A stretch of DNA of 64,000 nucleotides from NCBI RefSeq assembly GCF_036002505.1, contig NZ_DASYTH010000218.1:1-64000 (forward strand). The letters run 5' to 3'. The notes under the pieces were generated by a model that did no database searches, was not told where the DNA came from, and saw nothing but the letters and a program-made list of their open reading frames with translations. The position numbers were made by a program, and so were the translations under genes. The number at the start of each line of letters is the position of its first letter. Position 1 is the first letter of the stretch. This stretch comes from DASYTH01 sp036002505 (GTDB lineage Bacteria; Actinomycetota; Actinomycetes; Mycobacteriales; Pseudonocardiaceae). This document shows positions 51,322 to 59,307 of this stretch, piece by piece.

Positions 51322-51333
51322 CGATTCGAATCG
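51322..51333. promoter_or_regulatory. 12-bp palindrome, candidate ArsR-type operator
   Basis: CGATTCGAATCG is perfectly self-complementary. It lies 40 bases upstream of the ArsR-family gene start, just behind its proposed promoter, which fits autoregulation. Confidence 0.4.
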
Positions 51334-51371
51334 TTCCCGGCTACCCGGGCGGCCACGATCCACTTGACCCG

Positions 51372-51473
51372 AAGGCCGCGCCCACGGCGGGCATACGCGC
51401 TCAACTGGGGGTGCCCGCCGACCTCCCCGGGGATCCGCCGCTTACCTCCCCGGGTCGAGTGGGCGCGGCCTTC
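51372..51473 (+). other. Long nested inverted repeat upstream of the aldolase genes
   Basis: AAGGCCGCGCCCAC near 51371-51385 is the exact reverse complement of GTGGGCGCGGCCTT near 51459-51472. Inside it, CGGCGGGCA pairs with TGCCCGCCG. The structure ends about 80 bases before the aldolase start, so it could be part of a leader RNA or a factor-binding site. Confidence 0.45.
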
Positions 51474-51552
51474 TCGCGTGGCCTTGGCGACATCCGGGCG
51501 GCGGGCGGCGGTCCGGATCCCTAGGGTTACCGGCAGGTAAGGAGGCTGCTCT

Positions 51553-52626
51553 ATGCGCTCACCCAAGGACTTCTTCCGCCCGCTCGCCGTCGGCGCGCCG
51601 GACCCGGTCCGGGAGATCCCGCCGCGGCCGTCCCGGATGATCCACTTCTTCGATCCGGGCAACGAGAAGATGGTGGCCAAGGTGCCCGACCTCGTTTCCC
51701 AGGTGGACGTGCTGCTCGGCAACCTCGAGGACGGTGTGCAGGCCGGCCGCAAGGAGGCCGCGCGGGCCGGGCTGGTCCGCATCGCGCGGGACACCGATTT
51801 CGGTCCGACCCAGCTGTGGACCAGGGTGAACAGCCTCGACTCGCCCTGGGCGCTGGACGACCTGCTGACCCTGGTCACCGAGGTCGGCGACAAGCTCGAC
51901 GTGATCATGATGCCGAAGGTCGAAGGGCCCGAGGACATCCACTACGCCGACCGGCTGCTGGCCCAGCTCGAGGCCCGGGCCGGGCTGGACCGGCCGCTGC
52001 TGCTGCACGCCATCCTGGAGACCGCGAGCGGGGTCGCCCGGGTCGAGGAGATCGCCGGCGCCAGCCCGCGGATGCAGGGCCTGTCACTGGGTCCGGCCGA
52101 CCTGGCGGCAAGCCGGCGGATGAAGACCACGCGGGTCGGCGGCGGGCACCCCGGCTACCTGGTGCGGGCCGACCCGTCCCCCGACATCTCGCACCTCGAC
52201 CGCCCCACCGCCCAGCAGGACCTCTGGCACTACACGCTGGCGCGCATGGTGGACGCCTGCGTGGCCGCCGGGATTCTGCCGTACTACGGGCCGTTTGGTG
52301 ACATCGGCGACGTCGTCGGCTGCGCCGACCAGTTCCGCAGCGCCTACGTGCTCGGCTGCGTCGGCGCCTGGAGCCTGCACCCGGTGCAGATCGCCATCGC
52401 CCGCAAGGTTTTCTCGCCCGAGCCGGCCGAGGTGGCCTGGGCCCGCCGGGTGATCGCGGCGATGGGCGACGGCACCGGCGCGGTGATGCTGGACGGCAAG
52501 ATGCAGGACGACGCCACGGTCCGGCAGTGCCAGGTGGTGGCCACGCTGGCGGACGCGCTGGCCGCCCGCGATCCCGATCTCGCGCACGCCTACGACACCG
52601 CCACGAAGGAGGTGTTGGGCGAATGA
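51553..52626 (+). CDS. HpcH/HpaI aldolase family, malyl-CoA lyase-like
   Basis: This 357-residue TIM-barrel CoA-ester lyase resembles the malyl-CoA/beta-methylmalyl-CoA lyases. The barrel motifs include LGNLEDGVQAGRKEAARAGL near residue 57, WTRVNSLDSPWALDDL, MMPKVEGPEDIHYADRLL and ILETASGVARVEEIAGASPR with the metal-binding Glu, then LGPADLAASRRMKTTRVGGG. An extra GCVGAWSLHPVQIAIARKVF near 275 is typical. Start ATG 51553 has GGAGG upstream. The next gene, a second CitE-like enzyme, starts in its stop codon. A role in glyoxylate/acetyl-CoA assimilation is likely but the substrate is not certain. Confidence 0.88.
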   Translation: MRSPKDFFRPLAVGAPDPVREIPPRPSRMIHFFDPGNEKMVAKVPDLVSQVDVLLGNLEDGVQAGRKEAARAGLVRIARDTDFGPTQLWTRVNSLDSPWALDDLLTLVTEVGDKLDVIMMPKVEGPEDIHYADRLLAQLEARAGLDRPLLLHAILETASGVARVEEIAGASPRMQGLSLGPADLAASRRMKTTRVGGGHPGYLVRADPSPDISHLDRPTAQQDLWHYTLARMVDACVAAGILPYYGPFGDIGDVVGCADQFRSAYVLGCVGAWSLHPVQIAIARKVFSPEPAEVAWARRVIAAMGDGTGAVMLDGKMQDDATVRQCQVVATLADALAARDPDLAHAYDTATKEVLGE

Positions 52627-53507
52627 CCGTGCTCCGCCCGCGCCGCTCGGTGCTGTACATGCCGGGTGCGAACGAGCGGGCGCTCGAGAAGGCCAGGACC
52701 CTGCCGGCCGACGCGCTGATCCTCGATCTCGAGGACGCCGTCGCGCCGGACGCGAAAACCGAGGCACGGCAACGGGTCTGTGCCGCGGTCGGGTCCGGTG
52801 CGTACGGCCGGCGCGAGCTCGTCATCCGGGTGAACGGGCTGGACACGCCGTGGCACGCCGGCGATGTGCGGGCCGCCGCCGAGGCCGGGCCGGACGCCGT
52901 GCTGGTGCCCAAGGTCAATTCCGCCGCCGACGTGCACGCCATCGAGCGGATGCTGGCGGACGCCGGCGCGCCGGACCGCACGGCGATCTGGGCGATGGTG
53001 GAGACGCCGGTGGCGATGCTGCACGCCGAGTCCGTCGCCGCGGCCAGCGCGCGGCTGACCGTGCTCGTCATGGGCACCAACGACCTGGCCAAGGAGCTGC
53101 ACGCGGAGCACGTGCCCGGCCGCGTGCCGCTGCTCGGTGCGCTGTCGCTGGCGCTGCTGGCCGCGCGGGCGACCGGCAAGGTGATCCTGGACGGGGTCTA
53201 CAACGACGTCCGCGACCTCGGCGGGTTCGAGGCGGAATGCCGGCAGGGCCGGCAGTTGGGCTTCGACGGCAAGACGCTGATCCACCCGAGCCAGCTCGAG
53301 CCGTGCAACCGGATCTTCGCTCCGTCCGGGGCGGACATTGGCGGCGCGCGCGAGATCATCGACGCGTTCGAGCGGGCGCGCCGGGAGGGCCGGGGCGTGG
53401 TCACGGTGAACGGCCGCATGATCGAGAATCTGCATGTGGACAACGCCCGCCGGGTGCTCGCCCTGGCCGACGCCATCGAGGAGCAGCGTGCCGACGTCGC
53501 CGGATGA
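52623..53507 (+). CDS. CitE-like CoA-ester lyase / malyl-CoA thioesterase-like
   Basis: A 294-residue second HpcH/HpaI-fold protein. Motifs include SVLYMPGANERALEKA near residue 9, LILDLEDAVAPDAKTEAR near 33, IRVNGLDTPWHAGDV near 66, VPKVNSAADV near 95, WAMVETPVAMLHAE near 120 and FDGKTLIHPSQ near 217. It is about 60 residues shorter than its neighbour. Members act as citramalyl-CoA or malyl-CoA lyases or thioesterases. Its ATG overlaps the preceding stop (ATGA), so the two proteins are made together. Confidence 0.88.
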   Translation: MTVLRPRRSVLYMPGANERALEKARTLPADALILDLEDAVAPDAKTEARQRVCAAVGSGAYGRRELVIRVNGLDTPWHAGDVRAAAEAGPDAVLVPKVNSAADVHAIERMLADAGAPDRTAIWAMVETPVAMLHAESVAAASARLTVLVMGTNDLAKELHAEHVPGRVPLLGALSLALLAARATGKVILDGVYNDVRDLGGFEAECRQGRQLGFDGKTLIHPSQLEPCNRIFAPSGADIGGAREIIDAFERARREGRGVVTVNGRMIENLHVDNARRVLALADAIEEQRADVAG

Positions 53508-53784
53508 CTCGCCGTGGTTCGTGCTGGTCGAGGAGACCACCGGCAGCGGGGACAGCCGCATGTGGTCGCTGACCGAGGTTCGGCCCGCCAGCTCCTACGA
53601 GGACGCTCAGCGGCAGGCGCACGACCTGGCTTTCACGTTCAGTCCGCGGCATCCGTTCAGCGCGCGCCAGCGCTCGGTGTTCCAGATCGGCGATGACACC
53701 TGGGTCGCCCTGGTGGAGGGCGCGACCAAGTCGTTCCACCTCCGGGTCTCGGTGGCGCGCTGGCTCGGCGACGTACCGCAGTGA
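53488..53784 (+). CDS. Small hypothetical protein after citE
   Basis: The 98-residue soluble protein starts at GTG 53488, which has GAGGAG six bases upstream and overlaps citE by 20 bases. It reads SPWFVLVEETTGSGDSRMWS, then FTFSPRHPFSARQRSVFQIG and DDTWVALVEGATKSFHLRVS, an alternating beta-rich pattern. No family is recognised. It is in the citE operon by position. Confidence 0.7.
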   Translation: MPTSPDDSPWFVLVEETTGSGDSRMWSLTEVRPASSYEDAQRQAHDLAFTFSPRHPFSARQRSVFQIGDDTWVALVEGATKSFHLRVSVARWLGDVPQ

Positions 53785-53850
53785 GCGCGCGTAGCATCGG
53801 GGCATAGCCGCGGAACGCTCGATTTCCGGGCCCTGACAAGGGAGTACGTG

Positions 53851-54729
53851 ATGCTCCTGGTCTACCTCCTGCTGCTGATCGTGGCCGTCGCCGGCCTCTG
53901 GGCGAGCGCCAGCGTCCGGGTGGTCAAGCAGTTCGAACGTGGGTTGGTGTTCCGGTTCGGCCGGGTGCATCCGGTCATCCGGGAGCCCGGGCTGGCCGTG
54001 ATCATGCCGATCGCGGACCGGCTGCAGAAGGTGAACATGCAGATCGTCACGATGCCGGTGCCCGCGCAGGACGGCATCACCCGGGACAACGTGACGGTTC
54101 GGGTGGACGCGGTCGTGTACTTCAAGGTGATCGACCCGGCGCTGGCGGTGATCAGCGTGCAGGACTACCGGTTCGCCGTGGCGCAGGTGGCGCAGACGTC
54201 GCTGCGGTCGATCATCGGCAAGAGCGACCTGGACGACCTGCTGTCCAACCGGGAACGGCTCAACCAGGGCCTCGAGGTGATGATCGACAGCCCGGCGCTG
54301 GACTGGGGCATCCACATCGACCGGGTGGAGATCAAGGACGTCGCGCTGCCGGAGTCGATGAAGCGCTCGATGTCCCGGCAGGCCGAGGCCGAGCGGGAGC
54401 GGCGGGCCCGGATCATCTCGGCCGACGGCGAGTTCCAGGCGTCGCAGAAGCTCTCCGAGGCCGCCGCGGTCATGGCCGACACCCCGGCCGCGCTGCAGCT
54501 GCGGCTGCTGGAGACCGTGGTCGAGGTGGCCGCCGAGAAGAACTCCACACTCGTGCTGCCGTTCCCGGTGGAGCTGCTCCGTTTTCTCGAGAGCGCCAGC
54601 GGCGGCCCGCCGGTGGCGCCGATGAAGAAGGAGGCGAAGGCGGAGCGGACTGACGGGCAGGCCCCGCCGCCCGCACCCCGGCCGGCCACCGACCTGGAAA
54701 CCCCGGCGAACGGTCCCGTCACACCGTGA
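53851..54729 (+). CDS. SPFH/stomatin-like slipin
   Basis: The 292-residue membrane protein has an N-terminal hydrophobic hairpin or helix (residues 1-20: MLLVYLLLLIVAVAGLWAS). The SPFH domain follows (FERGLVFRFGRVHPVIREPG, DGITRDNVTVRVDAVVYFKV, QTSLRSIIGKSDLDDLLSNRE). A coiled coil carries the signature VALPESMKRSMSRQAEAERERRARII. The C-terminal ~35 residues are Pro/Ala-rich and probably disordered. It likely organises membrane microdomains. ATG 53851 is preferred over GTG 53848 for spacing to GGGAG. Confidence 0.9.
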   Translation: MLLVYLLLLIVAVAGLWASASVRVVKQFERGLVFRFGRVHPVIREPGLAVIMPIADRLQKVNMQIVTMPVPAQDGITRDNVTVRVDAVVYFKVIDPALAVISVQDYRFAVAQVAQTSLRSIIGKSDLDDLLSNRERLNQGLEVMIDSPALDWGIHIDRVEIKDVALPESMKRSMSRQAEAERERRARIISADGEFQASQKLSEAAAVMADTPAALQLRLLETVVEVAAEKNSTLVLPFPVELLRFLESASGGPPVAPMKKEAKAERTDGQAPPPAPRPATDLETPANGPVTP

Positions 54730-54848
54730 TCACGGAACGTCAGAATGGCTACGGTTCGTGGCTGTAGACGTGACGGATGGTCGAAGGTTGCAGTGACATA
54801 ACGCACAGATCACGGTTCGGGCTTGCCCTGACCCCACCCGAATGGGTG

Positions 54849-55034
54849 ATGGTGTTCGCCATGGGTAGACACAGCGTCGCCAAGGACCGGACCCGGCCGC
54901 GCCTGTTCGGCCGGGCGCGGGACGACCTTTTCGAGCGCAGTTTCCGCTCCTGCATCCGGTGTGGCGAAGACGTGTACGTGCTGGCCGAAGACTGCCGCGA
55001 GTGCGGCACCCGACTGGAGCTCCGCGCCGGCTGA
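54849..55034 (+). CDS. Small zinc-ribbon protein
   Basis: The 61-residue protein ends with a two-CxxC zinc-ribbon-like motif: SCIRCGEDVYVLAEDCRECGTRLEL. Before it is a basic stretch (HSVAKDRTRPRLFGRARDDLF). The four Cys pairs suggest zinc binding and possibly nucleic-acid or protein contact. Start is ATG 54849 or 54861; upstream codons are unconvincing. The role is unknown; its neighbours are a slipin and an acyl-CoA dehydrogenase. Confidence 0.6.
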   Translation: MVFAMGRHSVAKDRTRPRLFGRARDDLFERSFRSCIRCGEDVYVLAEDCRECGTRLELRAG

Positions 55035-55129
55035 CCAATTCCAGTGGCCCTGGGCACCTTTCCCGTGCAAACGGACGTTAACCGCGAGATACTCACGGGT
55101 AACCCCGTTGCCGGAAAGGGAGTTCCGTG

Positions 55130-56326
55130 ATGGCCCGCCTCGCCCAGACCGCCGGACTGACCGATGTGCAGCGGGAGATCCTGGCCACCGTCCGCGACTT
55201 CGTGGACAAGGAGATCATTCCGCACGCGCAGGCGCTCGAGCACGCGGACGCGTACCCGGCCGACATCGTGGACGGCATGAAGGAGATGGGCCTGTTCGGG
55301 CTCACCATCCCGGAGTCCTACGGCGGCCTCGGCGAATCCCTGCTCACCTACGCGCTGGTCGTCGAGCAGATCGCGCGCGGCTGGATGAGCGTCTCCGGCG
55401 TGATCAACACGCATTTCATCGTGGCGCACATGATCAAGCAGCACGGCACGGAGGCGCAGAAGGCCGAGCTCCTGCCGCGGATGGCCACCGGCGAGGTGCG
55501 CGGTGCGTTCTCCATGTCCGAACCGGACCTCGGCTCCGACGTCGCCGCGATCAAGACCCGGGCCAGGAAGGACGGGTCCGACTACATCGTCGACGGCGCC
55601 AAGATGTGGCTCACCAACGGCGGAAGCTCCAATTTGATCGCGTTGCTGGTGCGTACCGACGAGGGGGCCGACCGTCCGCATCAGAACCTGACCGCGTTCC
55701 TGGTGGAGAAGCCCGAGGGGTTCGGCGAGGTGGCGCCCGGCCTGGTGATCCCCGGCAAGATCGACAAGATGGGGTACAAGGGCGTCGACACCACCGAGGC
55801 GGTGTTCTCCGGCTACCGGATCGGCGCGGACCGCGTGCTCGGCGGGTCATCCGGTCGGGGGTTCGCCCAGATGATGGACGGCGTCGAGGTCGGCCGCGTC
55901 AACGTGGCCGCGCGGGCGTGCGGCATCGCCATCCGCGCGTTCGAGCTGGCCGTGGAGTACGCCCAGCAGCGCCGCACGTTCGGCAAACCGATTGCCGAGC
56001 ACCAGGCGATCGCGTTCAAGCTCGCCGAGATGGCCACGAAGGTCGAGGCCGCGCACCTGATGATGGTCAACGCCGCCCGGCTCAAGGACTCCGGTGAGCG
56101 CAACGACGTCGAGGCCGGGATGGCCAAACTGCTGGCGTCGGAGTACTGCGTCGAGGTGACCCAGGAGGCGTTCCGCATCCACGGCGGCTACGGCTACTCC
56201 AAGGAGTACGAGATCGAACGCCTGATGCGTGAAGCGCCGTTCCTGCTGATCGGCGAGGGCACCAGCGAGATCCAGAAGACCATCATCAGCCGCGGCCTGC
56301 TCCGCGAGTACCGTTTGCGAAGCTGA
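55130..56326 (+). CDS. Acyl-CoA dehydrogenase, similar to those of Streptomyces ccr/meaA clusters
   Basis: A 398-residue FAD-dependent dehydrogenase. Family motifs are FSMSEPDLGSDVAAIKT near residue 126, WLTNGGSSN, KMGYKGVDTTEAVF, ARACGIAIRAFELAVEYAQQRRTFGKPI near 265 and GEGTSEIQK near 378. FAD sits between the middle and C-terminal domains; the catalytic Glu is expected in helix G (MDGVEVGRVNVAARA). From memory it is very like the acyl-CoA dehydrogenase in the Streptomyces ethylmalonyl-CoA pathway region, where CitE-like enzymes also occur. This supports a shared pathway with the two upstream aldolases. Start ATG 55130 has GGGAG upstream. Confidence 0.9.
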   Translation: MARLAQTAGLTDVQREILATVRDFVDKEIIPHAQALEHADAYPADIVDGMKEMGLFGLTIPESYGGLGESLLTYALVVEQIARGWMSVSGVINTHFIVAHMIKQHGTEAQKAELLPRMATGEVRGAFSMSEPDLGSDVAAIKTRARKDGSDYIVDGAKMWLTNGGSSNLIALLVRTDEGADRPHQNLTAFLVEKPEGFGEVAPGLVIPGKIDKMGYKGVDTTEAVFSGYRIGADRVLGGSSGRGFAQMMDGVEVGRVNVAARACGIAIRAFELAVEYAQQRRTFGKPIAEHQAIAFKLAEMATKVEAAHLMMVNAARLKDSGERNDVEAGMAKLLASEYCVEVTQEAFRIHGGYGYSKEYEIERLMREAPFLLIGEGTSEIQKTIISRGLLREYRLRS

Positions 56327-56381
56327 GGCTCACGGGACGGCGCGCGTCCGAGATGCCCGCATTGGTGGCATCATTGCAACG

Positions 56382-56897
56382 GTGACGGGTGCGTTTTCCG
56401 GCTCCACGCGAGCCAGCCAGGGCCTGCCGAAGGTGCCGACGCCGCCGACCGGGTGGCCGATCGGCTCCTACGAGACCTACGCCGAGGCCCACCGCGCGGT
56501 GGAATACCTGGCCACCAACGACTTCCCGGTCCAGGACGTCACCATCGTCGGCGTGGATCTGATGCTGGTCGAGCGCGTCATCGGCCGCCTGAGCTGGCCC
56601 AAGGTCCTCACCACGGGCGCGTTGTCGGGCGCCTGGTTCGGCCTCTTCGTCGGCCTCCTCCTCGGCGTGTTCTCCCAGCAGACGATGTCCTTCGCCCCCA
56701 TCTTCGTCGGCCTCCTCTCCGGCGTCGTCTTCGGGATGGTCTTCGCCTCCGTCGGCTACGCCACCACCCGCAGCGGCCGCGAGATCGCCTCCGCCAGCCA
56801 ACTCGTCGCCGGCCGCTACGACGTCCTCGCCCAACCCCGCAACGCCGAAAAAGGCCGCGACCTCCTCGCCAGACTGGCCATGCGCCCCGGCATCTAA
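56382..56897 (+). CDS. General-stress membrane protein, YflT-like
   Basis: The 171-residue product has an N-terminal YflT/general-stress domain (IGSYETYAEAHRAVEYLATN, FPVQDVTIVG) and two glycine-rich transmembrane helices (~residues 80-98 and 105-124: GLLSGVVFGMVFASVGYAT). C-terminal residues (ASQLVAGRYDVLAQP) complete the family pattern. It is probably envelope-associated and induced by stress; biochemical role unknown. GTG start 56382. Confidence 0.85.
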   Translation: MTGAFSGSTRASQGLPKVPTPPTGWPIGSYETYAEAHRAVEYLATNDFPVQDVTIVGVDLMLVERVIGRLSWPKVLTTGALSGAWFGLFVGLLLGVFSQQTMSFAPIFVGLLSGVVFGMVFASVGYATTRSGREIASASQLVAGRYDVLAQPRNAEKGRDLLARLAMRPGI

Positions 56898-57194
56898 CCG
56901 TCCACTAAGGACGCCCCCACACCACGAGCACCCCACCTGTGCGACAATTACCTTCCCTGTCAACGATTCCCACCGCCGGCGACGCATCCGCCAACACCCA
57001 AGTTCCTTGATCGTGGCAAACATCCCCATGCCACAACAACTTCCGCGCAGCCCCCACCCTCCCGGGGGGCGGGCCCCGCGCAAGTGTACCGGGCCCCTGG
57101 CGAATTCGGAGCGGGCAAGGGTCTGCTGTGGATAACTGGGTCGCCTGTGGACAGTCGGCCGCAATGCGGGCCGGAACGCGCTTGGGCACGAGCG

Positions 57195-57360
57195 GGATGC
57201 GCTTGGCTGGATGGCGTGTCTCTCAGGCGGAGTGCGTTGCCTGGATGGCGTGCCACTCGTGGGGTGCGTCTGGCTGGGTGGCGTGCCTGTCGGCGGGTGC
57301 ACCTGGCTGGGTGGCGCGCCGCCTCGGCGGGTGCACCTGGCTGGACGGTGCCACTTCGGC
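57195..57360. repeat. Five tandem ~33-bp repeats
   Basis: Successive units start near 57196, 57230, 57263, 57296 and 57330, spaced 33-34 bases. The consensus is close to GGTGCRYCTGGCTGGGTGGC followed by GYGCC and CGGCG. Units vary by a few bases, and the last two are most alike. It does not look like a CRISPR array because there are no unique spacers. Confidence 0.7.
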
Positions 57361-57477
57361 AAGGCACGTTTCGGCTGACGAAGTGCGTTGGGTGTGGCTC
57401 CTTTGGAGGGAGTTGTCCATCGTGCTCGGGGTGATCGGGTCTGGTGTGGCTGGTGGGACCGGTGGGGCGTTGACCAA

Positions 57478-57532
57478 TGCCCTGAAGGCGGCCGTCGGGG
57501 CGTTCAGCGTCCCGAAGGCCGCCTTCAGGGCA
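57478..57532. repeat. Perfect 16-bp inverted repeat
   Basis: TGCCCTGAAGGCGGCC (57478-57493) pairs with GGCCGCCTTCAGGGCA (57517-57532) across 23 bases. It belongs to the same type as 42306-42360 (TGCCCTGAATGCCAC). Here it is in a long intergenic region rather than directly at a gene end. Confidence 0.65.
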
Positions 57533-57712
57533 GGTGTCGACCGCCCAATGGTCACACCGGTCCCCCCTGCCTCACCAGCCACCCCACCGACCGCCACCCG
57601 ATCCACCCACCGGGCACGAGAAAGCACGTGACGTTCAATTCCCCGAACATGACCTCGGCGCTGTAACGGCACGAGCGGGAACACGATGGGAGTCTTCGAG
57701 GAGAGGGAGACC

Positions 57713-58384
57713 ATGACGGCACGATCGGTGGTGAACCTGACCGTGCACGGCATCGGTCCGGTGACGCGCACGCTCGATCCCGGCGAGGACGGCACCTGGG
57801 TGAGCGTCACGCAGTTCGAGCGGGTGCTCGACGCGGTGGTGGGCCGGCCGGATGTGCGGATCACGTTTGACGACGGCAACTCCTCGGACCTGGACATCGC
57901 GCTGCCGCGGCTGCTCGAGCGTGGGCTGACCGGAGAGTTCTTCGTGCTGGCCGGATTGCTCGGGGAAAAGGGCAAGCTGGACGCCGGGGATGTGCGGGAG
58001 CTGCAGAAGGCCGGCATGCGGATCGGCTCGCACGGCTGGGCGCACCGGGACTGGCGGCGCATCGACGAAGCCCAGGCGGTGCAGGAGTTCGCCGACGCGC
58101 ACCGGGTTCTGGCCGAGCTGACCGGGCAGCCGGTGACCCGGGTGGCGATCCCGTTCGGGTCCTACGACCGGCGGGTGCTGGGCCGGATCCGGCAGGCGCG
58201 GATCTCCCGGGCGTACACCAGCGACGGCGGGCGGGCCCGGCCGGACGGGTGGCTGCAGGCCAGGAACAGCCTGCGGCACAACATCGGTCCGGAGTGGACG
58301 GAACAGGTGCTGGACGGCACGCCGGCGCTTCCGGTGCGCGCGCGGAAGCTGGCCGCGCGCGCGGTCAAGCGGGTCCGGGGCTGA
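57713..58384 (+). CDS. Polysaccharide deacetylase (NodB-like)
   Basis: The 223-residue product has the NodB homology domain. The first metal motif TFDDGN is near residue 49 and the second SHGWAHRDW is near 104 (HxxxH). AIPFGSYDRRVL near 146 and the C-terminal RAYTSDGGRARPDGWLQARN follow the usual order. No signal peptide is obvious, so it probably acts in the cytosol or on membrane-linked precursors. Start ATG 57713 has GGGAGA upstream. It opens a polysaccharide gene cluster. Confidence 0.88.
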   Translation: MTARSVVNLTVHGIGPVTRTLDPGEDGTWVSVTQFERVLDAVVGRPDVRITFDDGNSSDLDIALPRLLERGLTGEFFVLAGLLGEKGKLDAGDVRELQKAGMRIGSHGWAHRDWRRIDEAQAVQEFADAHRVLAELTGQPVTRVAIPFGSYDRRVLGRIRQARISRAYTSDGGRARPDGWLQARNSLRHNIGPEWTEQVLDGTPALPVRARKLAARAVKRVRG

Positions 58385-58389
58385 GCGCC

Positions 58390-59307
58390 GTGCCCACCGA
58401 GCCCCGGATCGCGGTCGTGATCGTCACCTACAACAGCGCGGACGTGCTTGCCGGCTGCCTGGAGGCGCTGAAGGACGGCGCCCGCGGTGTGCGGCTGACC
58501 GACGTCGTGGTGGCCGACAACGCCTCCGCCGACGAGTCGCTGCGGATCGCCAAGGAAGCCACCGGCATTCCGATTCGGACAGTCCAATTAGGACGAAACG
58601 CCGGCTACGCGGCCGGGTTCAACGCCGGCGTGGCCACGCTGAGCGACTACGACGCGGTGCTGCTGCTCAACCCGGACTGCCGGCTGCGACCCGGGACGCT
58701 CGCGGTGCTCGCCCAGGCACTCACCGTGGGAAAGCGCGGCATGGTGGCGCCGAAGCTGCTCAACACCGACGGCACCCTGCAGCCGACGCTGCGCCGGACG
58801 CCGACCGTGCGCGGGACCTGGGCCGAGGCGCTGATCGGCGGCAGGCGGGCCGGCCGGCCCGGCGGGCCCGGTGAGCTGGTGTTCGACGAGGCCGCGCACG
58901 ACCGGCCCGGGCGGCCGGCCTGGGTCACCGGCTGCGCGCTGCTGATGTCCGCGGCGTGCCTGGCCGGTGTCGGCCCGTGGGACGAGTCGTTCCTGCTCTA
59001 CAGCGAGGAGACCGAGTTCATCTTCCGCGCCGCCGACCAGGGCTGGACACTCTGGTACGAGCCGGCCGCGGTGGTCGAGCACATCGGCGGCGAGTCCGCC
59101 ACCCACCCGGGACTGGCCGCACTCCTCGTCGTGAACAAGGTCAAGCTCTTCCGCCGGCGCAACGGGCGGTTGCGGTCGGCCGCCTACTTCGGCGGCGTGC
59201 TGGCCTGCCAGGCCTTGCGCGCCCTGCTCGGCAACCGCCCCGCACGAACCGCGACGGCCTGGCTGCTGCGGCCGTCCCGGCGGATCACCACCCTGGACCA
59301 GCTGTGA
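58390..59307 (+). CDS. GT2 glycosyltransferase, rhamnosyltransferase-like
   Basis: A 305-residue GT-A fold enzyme beginning PRIAVVIVTYNSADVLAGCL. DNASADES near residue 46 and the metal-binding LLNPDCRL near 94 are canonical; ALLMSAACLAGVGPWDESFLLYSEETEFIFRA is the WbbL/rhamnosyltransferase-type acceptor motif. A C-terminal amphipathic part (KVKLFRRRNGRL) suggests membrane contact. GTG 58390 lies five bases after the deacetylase stop. The next gene overlaps it by GTGA. Confidence 0.88.
   Translation: MPTEPRIAVVIVTYNSADVLAGCLEALKDGARGVRLTDVVVADNASADESLRIAKEATGIPIRTVQLGRNAGYAAGFNAGVATLSDYDAVLLLNPDCRLRPGTLAVLAQALTVGKRGMVAPKLLNTDGTLQPTLRRTPTVRGTWAEALIGGRRAGRPGGPGELVFDEAAHDRPGRPAWVTGCALLMSAACLAGVGPWDESFLLYSEETEFIFRAADQGWTLWYEPAAVVEHIGGESATHPGLAALLVVNKVKLFRRRNGRLRSAAYFGGVLACQALRALLGNRPARTATAWLLRPSRRITTLDQL

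Larger units (their letters stand above)
56898..57712. other. 815-base region without a convincing gene, containing repeats
   Basis: Open frames exist on both strands but have repetitive or unlikely composition. It holds the 33-bp array (57195-57360), a perfect inverted repeat (57478-57532) and, at its right end, the ribosome-binding site of the deacetylase gene. Otherwise I see no feature in it. Confidence 0.5.

Noticed and set aside
56905..57189. Small minus-strand frame in the gap before the deacetylase
   Set aside because: No ribosome-binding site, atypical composition and no family similarity.
57195..57360. Possible CRISPR array
   Set aside because: The repeats are contiguous with no unique spacers, and no cas gene is present in the window.
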